Below, in pieces: positions 14,993 through 19,936 of a stretch of 19,936 bases of DNA. The notes under the pieces are model-generated. The model ran no database searches and was not told the origin of the DNA. It worked only from the letters and a program-made list of their open reading frames with translations. Location of the stretch: positions 1-19,936 of the forward strand of contig JAVEZR010000013.1 in NCBI GenBank assembly GCA_034002865.1. Direction: 5' to 3'. Source of the DNA: UBA5209 sp034002865. Lineage in GTDB: Bacteria; Patescibacteriota; Dojkabacteria; SC72. The position numbers and the translations under genes were made by a program. Position 1 is the first letter of the stretch. The number at the start of each line of letters is the position of its first letter.

Positions 14993-16580
14993 TGGACATA
15001 TAAAGATCCTCTTCTTTAAACCCTCTCTTTCTGTAATACTCTTTCGTACCAATAGCAGAGATAACAGCTAAGCCCTTGTATTTCTTCTTTTTACTAATAT
15101 CCTCTGCAATCTGTATCATCTTCTTACCTAAACCTAAATGTTGAGACTCACCACTACTATCATCCCCAATATTAACTAAAGAACCGTATACATGCACCTC
15201 CCTTATCATTGCCATACCCTTTATTTCATCAATATATGAATCTTTCTTAGGTAATGAAAGCCTTAAGAAAGAACATATCCTATCTGTTTTTTTTGTCTTG
15301 TAAGAAATGAAATACTCTGTAGAAACAGAAGTTTGATATTTGATAGTTTCAAGCTCTAAATCATCCCATGTAACATCCTTATCCTTAATCTCTCTACTCC
15401 TAATATCTACAACCTTCTTACCCTTATCAGTAATCTCTTTCTCCGCTATCTGTCTAAAGTTTGTAGCCTTATTCCCATCCACTATCTCATTAGAGGGAAT
15501 ATCCCTAACTATTCTTGTTAATCTTGTATATCTAGGTGTAGTAGGAAGTATCTTTAAGAAAAGCTCTAGTAGTTGCTCCCTACTATACGGTATATATTTT
15601 CCATCTCTGTAATATCTCTCCAAGAGAGTATTTCTGATAATGGAGGTAGGATATATCTTAAGCTCATCAGGCACATACTCTCTCTTCCACAATCTAGAGT
15701 AATCCTTTATATCCATCTTTACAGTAGAGCCGTAAAGGTTTGGCATCCAATGAGCATGAATCTTAAAACCAGCAAGTCTAAGCAGTTCAAACGCTCTCTT
15801 TGTCTCTTTTGTGCTATGACCTCGCCTATTTAATTCCAGTATACTGTCATCAAGACTTTGCACCCCTATCTGTATCTTAGTTGCTCCTAATCTTCTTAAC
15901 CTTATTACCTCCTCCTTCGTTATGTAATCAGGCCTGGTCTCTAAAACTAAGCCTACATTTCTACATACAGCACTTTCATTAATATGTTGTGCTTGTTCTA
16001 ATCTCTCCCATGTAATCTTGTCTATACCCTCATCAGATTCGTGGCTTTTTGCACCAAAGCTATTCATTGCATCAAAACACCTCTTAACAAACCAAATGAT
16101 ATATTTCTCTGGATATACAGAGCATGTACCACCAAGAATAATTAGCTCCACCTTATCTGTATTATGTCCAATATTCTGTAAAGCCTTAATACGAAAGTAT
16201 GTCTGTTTGAAAGGATCAAAATCATTCTTTAGAGCTCTCTGTGCGCCCGGCTCTGAGGCAATATATGATTTAGGCATACCAATCTCATTTGGACAGAATA
16301 TACAGTGTCCAGGGCATGTGAAAGGCTTCATGAGCACTGTAACAGTAGCAACCCCAGACTGAGTTCTCCTAGGCTTCATCCTTATCCTCTCCTCAATAAC
16401 CTTGCTAGCCTTTAACTCCCCACTTTCTACTAATCCCCTATATGCAGTAACCAACTCATCATGCCTATACAAACCCTCCCCATCCTTAGGAAACTTCTTC
16501 AGAATAGTTTGTAAAGAGCTCTCTCTCCATGTTTTAACCTCTTCTATTTTCCTAAATAACCCCGGGCTAGGAAAAGTCAT
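14979..16580 (-). CDS. elp3: Elp3-like tRNA uridine(34) acetyltransferase (radical SAM + GNAT)
   Basis: Elp3 makes the carboxymethyl-type modification at wobble uridine 34 of tRNAs, using SAM radical chemistry and acetyl-CoA. The radical SAM site is a CX3CX2C motif, CPGHCIFCP (C89, C93, C96). Typical Elp3 signatures follow: MPKSYIASEPGAQRAL, DPFKQTYFRI, GHNTDKVELIILGGT, then VGLVLETRPDYI, LGATKIQIGVQS and HAHWMPNLYGS. Residues about 385-533 form the GNAT acetyltransferase domain, with the acetyl-CoA loop near GLGKKM and the final GTKEYYRKRGF. The 533-residue length is normal, and the enzyme should be active alone, as bacterial and archaeal Elp3 proteins are. It lies 17 nt after the HI0933-type gene and may share its transcript or use a TATAAG box in that gap. 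It faces the tRNA-Lys gene tail to tail. Confidence 0.95.
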   Translation of the reverse strand: MTFPSPGLFRKIEEVKTWRESSLQTILKKFPKDGEGLYRHDELVTAYRGLVESGELKASKVIEERIRMKPRRTQSGVATVTVLMKPFTCPGHCIFCPNEIGMPKSYIASEPGAQRALKNDFDPFKQTYFRIKALQNIGHNTDKVELIILGGTCSVYPEKYIIWFVKRCFDAMNSFGAKSHESDEGIDKITWERLEQAQHINESAVCRNVGLVLETRPDYITKEEVIRLRRLGATKIQIGVQSLDDSILELNRRGHSTKETKRAFELLRLAGFKIHAHWMPNLYGSTVKMDIKDYSRLWKREYVPDELKIYPTSIIRNTLLERYYRDGKYIPYSREQLLELFLKILPTTPRYTRLTRIVRDIPSNEIVDGNKATNFRQIAEKEITDKGKKVVDIRSREIKDKDVTWDDLELETIKYQTSVSTEYFISYKTKKTDRICSFLRLSLPKKDSYIDEIKGMAMIREVHVYGSLVNIGDDSSGESQHLGLGKKMIQIAEDISKKKKYKGLAVISAIGTKEYYRKRGFKEEDLYMSKAWL

Positions 16581-16588
16581 GTCATATA

Positions 16589-16594
16589 CTTATA
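16589..16594 (-). promoter_or_regulatory. Possible elp3 -10 element
   Basis: TATAAG on the minus strand lies 8 nt before the elp3 ATG, the same close spacing seen at secA and udg. No clear -35 is visible, so elp3 may instead be read from the upstream flavoprotein promoter. Confidence 0.35.
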
Positions 16595-16597
16595 AAT

Positions 16598-17827
16598 TTA
16601 AAGACCTGGGTCTCTTGCTGCTACTATTGCACTGCTCCAACATATTTGTAAATTGTATCCACCTGTAGGTCCATAGACATCTATAATTTCACCAGCAAAG
16701 TAGAGATTATCCACTATCTTAGATCTCATTGTTTTAGGATCTATCTCTTTAATACTCACACCACCACTAGTTACAATTGCCTTATCCCATGTCCCTATCT
16801 CTTTCACACTTAATCTAAAATCTTTCAGTAAGTTTAAGATCTTCTCTCTCTCCTGCTTAGTAATATCACATGACTGTGTAGATGAAGGGATATTACTCAA
16901 CTCAATGAATATTGGTATTAAAGAGGGGGGTAGATATCCTTTTAGAAATGTCCTTAGGTTCTTTTTAGCTAAACTCTTTAAATCAGTCTGTAATCTTCTA
17001 TCTAGTTCCTCTCTCTCTATTGCAGGTTTAAAATCTATACTTAGAAAGACATCTCCCTTCTCGAGAGCATCCCCAACCTTTCTAGACATATCTATAATAA
17101 TGGGGCCACTTAAACCCTCATGTGTAAAAAGAGCCTCTCCAAAGTTACTTACAACTCTCTTTCCATCTTGATATGCAGAGATAGTGACATATTTAAGAGA
17201 GAGTCCTGCAAGCTCTTTAACCCATTTCTCTTTACATATAATCGGTACTAGTGCTGGTTTAGGTTCAACTATTGTATGACCAACATCTTTTGCTAATATA
17301 TATCCATCACCATTTGAACCTGTAGTTGGATATGATTTCCCTCCTGTAGCTAGGATAAATCTTTTTGCTTGGAACTCCCCCTTGTATGTTACAGCATGAG
17401 TTATCCTCTTACCCTCTGTTTTAAAACTTAAAACAGAGGTATTGTGTAATATATCATCCTCTATCTCTTCTACTAATGCATATATTATATCAATAGCCCT
17501 GTCACTCTTAGGAAAGACTCTTTGTCCTCTCTCAATCTTAAGCGGTACATGAAGTGTCTCCTCAAAGTATTTAAGAGTATCTTGTACTGTAAACCTAGAG
17601 AATGCACCGTAAAGAAATTTACCATTCCTTTGATACTTGGATATTAGATCATCTAGATTTAGATTATATGTAGTAATATTACACCTACCTTTACCCGTAA
17701 GCGCAATCTTTTTCCCTGCCCTTAAATTCCTTTCAATGACAAGTACAGAGTGTCCAAGCCTCTTACTCTCTACTGCAGCCATTAAGCCTGCAGCACCACC
17801 ACCAATTACTATTGTGTCATATATCAT
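16598..17827 (-). CDS. HI0933/YhiN-family NAD(P)/FAD-dependent oxidoreductase
   Basis: A flavoprotein of the HI0933-like family, conserved in bacteria but with an uncertain physiological role (sometimes annotated as aminoacetone oxidase family). Signatures are the FAD dinucleotide-binding start VIGGGAAGLMAA (8-19), the family motif GKKIALTGKGRCNITT (about 38-53), ATGGKSYPTTGSNGDGY (about 160-176), and the C-terminal FAGEIIDVYGPTGGYNLQ that closes over FAD. The 409-residue length is typical. It is read divergently from ndk, with a TATAAT ending 5 nt before the ATG. That ATG is the only start that keeps the full nucleotide-binding fold. elp3 follows after 17 nt; whether the two functions are linked is unknown. 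Confidence 0.93.
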   Translation of the reverse strand: MIYDTIVIGGGAAGLMAAVESKRLGHSVLVIERNLRAGKKIALTGKGRCNITTYNLNLDDLISKYQRNGKFLYGAFSRFTVQDTLKYFEETLHVPLKIERGQRVFPKSDRAIDIIYALVEEIEDDILHNTSVLSFKTEGKRITHAVTYKGEFQAKRFILATGGKSYPTTGSNGDGYILAKDVGHTIVEPKPALVPIICKEKWVKELAGLSLKYVTISAYQDGKRVVSNFGEALFTHEGLSGPIIIDMSRKVGDALEKGDVFLSIDFKPAIEREELDRRLQTDLKSLAKKNLRTFLKGYLPPSLIPIFIELSNIPSSTQSCDITKQEREKILNLLKDFRLSVKEIGTWDKAIVTSGGVSIKEIDPKTMRSKIVDNLYFAGEIIDVYGPTGGYNLQICWSSAIVAARDPGL

Positions 17828-17832
17828 CGTGC

Positions 17833-17841
17833 ATTATACCA
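17833..17841 (-). promoter_or_regulatory. Extended -10 of the flavoprotein gene, leaderless type
   Basis: TGGTATAAT on the minus strand, a perfect -10 with the TGn extension, ends 5 nt before the ATG at 17827. Transcription should begin at or within a base or so of the start codon. The 12-mer AATTGGTATAAT is identical to that upstream of the uracil-DNA glycosylase gene. Confidence 0.65.
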
Positions 17842-17842
17842 A

Positions 17843-17871
17843 TTGATAGCAAAAGAGATATATATTAGAAT
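17843..17871 (+). promoter_or_regulatory. ndk promoter
   Basis: TTGATA (17843-17848), a 17-nt spacer and TAGAAT (17866-17871), giving a leader of about 18 to 20 nt. It lies back to back with the flavoprotein promoter in a 70-nt divergent gap. Confidence 0.6.
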
Positions 17872-17897
17872 GAAGAACTAACTTAAGTCCTAGAAGC

Positions 17898-18494
17898 ATG
17901 CTTTCAGAGAACAAAGAGAAATCATTAGTAATATTTAAACCTGATATTTTACAAAGACAGATCGTTGGAGAGATAGTGAGTAGATTTGAAAGGAAAGGTT
18001 TTAAAATTGTAGCTATGAAGATGTTAATTCCAAGTAGAGAATTGGTAGGTAAGCACTATGAAGATAAGAGAGAGTATTTAATGGAGACTGGAGAGAAGGC
18101 AAAAAAGGGTGCAATAGCTAGAGGAGAAGATGTTAGTAAGTGGGATAGTTTAGCTAGAGGTCAATGGATTAGAGAATCAAATATCAACTATCTTACCTGT
18201 GGTCCAGTAATCGCTCTTGTTCTTCAAGGCTTTGGAGTTATTTCAGGAGTAAGAAAAATGTTAGGTAGTACCAGTCCAGCAGATGGTGATGTAGGTACAA
18301 TACGTGCAGATTTCTCTCTTGATTCTTTTGCACTTGCTGATGAGCAGGGTAGAGTGACAAGGAGTATGGTTCATGCATCAGACAGTGTAGAGAGTGCAGA
18401 GAGAGAAATAGGGCTATGGTTTAATCCTACAGAGATATCAGAGTATGAGACTGCAGCAGAGAAAATATTTTACGATGTAGGTTGGAGTAATTAA
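17898..18494 (+). CDS. ndk: Nucleoside-diphosphate kinase, elongated form
   Basis: Ndk balances nucleoside triphosphates by moving the gamma-phosphate through a phosphohistidine. Core motifs are present: FKPD (K14), HYEDK, TCGPVIALVLQG (100-111), VRKMLGSTSPADGDVGTIRADF (R136) and the active-site MVHASDS with H159. At 198 residues it is clearly longer than the common 140 to 155. The extra length lies in a charged helical block (about 62-95) between the HY motif and TCGPV, and in a shorter insert (about 139-152) between RADF and the active-site histidine. Both sit outside the catalytic residues, so activity should be kept; they may alter oligomer contacts. The stop shares the palindrome TTAA with the stop of the converging udg gene. 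Confidence 0.95.
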   Translation: MLSENKEKSLVIFKPDILQRQIVGEIVSRFERKGFKIVAMKMLIPSRELVGKHYEDKREYLMETGEKAKKGAIARGEDVSKWDSLARGQWIRESNINYLTCGPVIALVLQGFGVISGVRKMLGSTSPADGDVGTIRADFSLDSFALADEQGRVTRSMVHASDSVESAEREIGLWFNPTEISEYETAAEKIFYDVGWSN

Positions 18495-19147
18495 AGCTTT
18501 AGTAAATCATCTATCAAACTCCTTTTCTCATTACTAAGTACATTCTCATGTTCTTCTAAATTCTCATATTTTAGTAATGGAATTTTTCCTTCTAAGAAAA
18601 TCTTTAACTTTTTAAAATCTTCCTCTAAGGTAGATTTTAATGTTGGATTATAAAGTGCTACTGCAGGATGATACATAGCGAATATTGGTATCTGTGTATT
18701 GTGTTCATATGCCTGTCCGTGAGCAAGAGATATCTTTAGGTTTGGAATAAATCTTTCTAATGCATGCTTACCAAGAGGAATTATTACCTTAGGTTTAAGA
18801 AAGAGTAACTCAGCATTTATCCATACTCTACATGCATCTTTCTCTTCAGGTAGTGGCTCTCTATTATTTGGAGGTCTATATTTAACAACATTAGTTACAT
18901 ATACATCCTCTCTACTGTAACCAACGATTTTAAGAAGTTCATCTAGAAGTTTACCAGCAGCACCTACAAAGGGTCTACCCTGTTTATCTTCATTCATACC
19001 AGGAGCTTCTCCAATGAACACAATTCCTGATTTGGGTTTAACTATTTCATATACAGGCTGGGTAGCAGTTGCTTTAAGAGCACATTTATTATGTACTGCA
19101 AAATATTCATGAATTTCTTTAAGTGATTTAAAATCTTCTATTTTCAT
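18491..19147 (-). CDS. Family 4-type uracil-DNA glycosylase lacking two iron-sulfur ligands
   Basis: Removes uracil from DNA to start base-excision repair. Family 4 signatures are clear: GEAPGMNEDKQGRPFVGAAG (46-65), TNVVKYRPPNNREP (85-98), VIIPLGKHAL, and the second active-site motif in MYHPAVALY. Normal family 4 enzymes hold a 4Fe-4S cluster with four cysteines: two in an N-terminal CxxCxL, one in the VKCRPP segment, and one about 15 residues on. Here the first is H19, the third is Y90, and only C22 and C106 remain; these are the only cysteines in the 218 residues. The cluster is probably lost or bound differently. The C-terminal tail (about 180-218) is helical and charged. It converges on ndk and has its own near-leaderless promoter. 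Confidence 0.93.
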   Translation of the reverse strand: MKIEDFKSLKEIHEYFAVHNKCALKATATQPVYEIVKPKSGIVFIGEAPGMNEDKQGRPFVGAAGKLLDELLKIVGYSREDVYVTNVVKYRPPNNREPLPEEKDACRVWINAELLFLKPKVIIPLGKHALERFIPNLKISLAHGQAYEHNTQIPIFAMYHPAVALYNPTLKSTLEEDFKKLKIFLEGKIPLLKYENLEEHENVLSNEKRSLIDDLLKL

Positions 19148-19155
19148 ATATATGT

Positions 19156-19164
19156 ATTATACCA
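19156..19164 (-). promoter_or_regulatory. Extended -10 of the uracil-DNA glycosylase gene
   Basis: TGGTATAAT on the minus strand ends 8 nt before the ATG at 19147, so the transcript would have a leader of at most about two bases. No good -35 is visible; the TGn extension probably compensates. Confidence 0.6.
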
Positions 19165-19188
19165 ATTAAGATTGAGTAAGTTTTGTAG

Positions 19189-19214
19189 TATAATGGCTCA
19201 GTTAGTTTTATACT
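19189..19214 (+). promoter_or_regulatory. Possible trpS -10 elements
   Basis: Two candidates lie in the 73-nt divergent gap: TATAAT (19189-19194), giving a leader of about 20 nt, and TATACT (19209-19214), ending 6 nt before the ATG and giving a leaderless message. Neither has a convincing -35. Confidence 0.4.
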
Positions 19215-19220
19215 ATTATT

Positions 19221-19936
19221 ATGAAAAAAACGCAGTACAAGGTAGAAGTGTTTACAGGAATCAGACCATCTGCTGGTCTTACTATTGCCAATGCTATTGG
19301 TGCTGTTCACCCTATCGTGAAATTACAAAGTGAGAAAGAGATTACCTCCACTATGGTCTTTGTTGCAGATTTACATGCTATTACTGATGCAGAACCGAAA
19401 GAGGTTGAAGAGAATGTTTTAGATGTAGTAAAAGACTATATTGCATTAGGATTAGATACAGAAAAAACTAGTATATTTGTACAATCATTTCTAATTCAAG
19501 AGATTGCTGAATTAAATATATATCTTTCTAGATTAATTACTCTTGCAGAGCTTATGAGAGTACCAACATTAAAAGAGAAGCTTAAGAGTGGGCAGAGTGA
19601 GAGTAATGCAAATGCGTTACTTGCAATGTACCCAATTATGATGGCTTCAGATATTCTTTTACAAAAGTCTGAGTATGTTCCAGTTGGGGAGGATCAGGTA
19701 GCACATATTGAGATAACTAGGGTATTGGCACAGAAGTTTAACAAGAAATATGGAGAGGTATTTCCACTACCAAAGGTACTTTCTTTAGGTAAACCAGTTA
19801 GGATTAAATCTTTAAACGGTAATGGAAAGATGAGTAAGACAGATCCTAGTGGAGCTATACTTCTTGATGATCCAATAGAGATATCATTAAACAAGATTAA
19901 GAGAGCACAGAGTGCATTTGCAGGAGAGAAATCAGA
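19221..19936 (+). CDS. trpS: Tryptophan-tRNA ligase, 3' end beyond the window
   Basis: Charges tRNA-Trp using ATP. The window holds the first 238 codons; the gene runs off the right edge. The class I Rossmann start is FTGIRPSAGLTIANAIGAVHP, whose TIAN (21-24) stands in the HIGH position (E. coli TrpS has TIGN). Next come FVADLHAIT (47-55), YPIMMASDILLQ, VPVGEDQVAHIEITR (153-167), and the second signature GKMSKTDPSGAI (KMSKT 203-207, KMSKS in most). The start at 19221 gives the expected short lead before the first strand. It is divergent from the uracil-DNA glycosylase gene. The missing part is the C-terminal anticodon-binding region. Confidence 0.96.
   Translation, partial: MKKTQYKVEVFTGIRPSAGLTIANAIGAVHPIVKLQSEKEITSTMVFVADLHAITDAEPKEVEENVLDVVKDYIALGLDTEKTSIFVQSFLIQEIAELNIYLSRLITLAELMRVPTLKEKLKSGQSESNANALLAMYPIMMASDILLQKSEYVPVGEDQVAHIEITRVLAQKFNKKYGEVFPLPKVLSLGKPVRIKSLNGNGKMSKTDPSGAILLDDPIEISLNKIKRAQSAFAGEKS

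Noticed and set aside
16559..16566. Third ACCCCGGG octamer as part of a dispersed repeat family
   Set aside because: It encodes the Pro-Gly of the Elp3 N-terminus (SPG) on the minus strand, and its flanks do not match the other copies beyond a few bases.
14842..17827. Functional pairing of Elp3 with the adjacent tRNA-Lys
   Set aside because: Elp3 modifies uridine at position 34, whereas this tRNA has cytidine there (anticodon CUU), so the neighbour is not its substrate.
31..19936. Alternative genetic code with UGA read as glycine or tryptophan
   Set aside because: All conserved proteins are full length under the standard code with no in-frame TGA, and TGG and GGN codons fill the expected positions; only the absence of TGA stops remains unusual.

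Overview
The window is a compact, low-GC (roughly mid-30s percent by eye) bacterial chromosome segment with 17 complete protein genes, one partial protein gene and one tRNA. Several traits point to a Candidate Phyla Radiation (Patescibacteria) lineage. These are an Elp3-type radical SAM/GNAT enzyme, a family 4 uracil-DNA glycosylase, a SecA with an extra internal block, an elongated Ndk, and large low-GC surface proteins with a C-terminal pair of carboxypeptidase-regulatory-like domains. Genes overlap or nearly touch, and Shine-Dalgarno sequences are scarce. This assignment is inference; no phylogenetic marker was compared. UGA is neither read as sense (all families are intact under the standard code) nor used as a stop: the 17 complete genes end in 10 TAA and 7 TAG.

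Layout. 31-2883 (+): a membrane histidine kinase followed by a Wzx/MATE-like flippase. 2866-3450 (-): a RelE-type toxin and ribbon-helix-helix antitoxin, the toxin tail overlapping the flippase tail. 3491-5536 (-): an exported cysteine-paired M23 metallopeptidase and a small exported protein of unknown function. 5621-8557 (+): secA. 8635-12037 (+): a glycan cluster made of an acidic zinc-ribbon protein, two related GT4 glycosyltransferases and a polyprenyl-phosphate sugar transferase, with overlapping reading frames. 12094-14792 (+): recO and a large multidomain surface protein, 2 nt apart. 14842-14914 (+): tRNA-Lys(CUU). 14979-17827 (-): elp3 downstream of a HI0933-family flavoprotein. 17898-18494 (+): ndk, tail-to-tail with a family 4 uracil-DNA glycosylase (18491-19147, -). 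19221-end (+): the 5' two-thirds of trpS.

How the genes fit together. Cell-envelope work dominates: glycan initiation and elongation (8635-12037), lipid-linked glycan export (1615-2883), protein export (SecA), wall cleavage (M23) and a surface-displayed protein. The rest is housekeeping: recombination repair, uracil excision, nucleotide balance, tRNA modification and charging.

Regulation. Several genes have a -10 hexamer only 5 to 8 nt before the ATG (secA, the flavoprotein gene, udg, possibly elp3, trpS and the M23 gene). This suggests leaderless or near-leaderless mRNAs. No CRISPR array, insertion sequence or prophage gene is seen, and no gene-free stretch exceeds 300 bases. I did not find a convincing wholly new system. 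The best leads are the UGA-free stop usage, the leaderless promoter architecture, the UDG that has lost two iron-sulfur ligands, and the uncharacterised envelope proteins.
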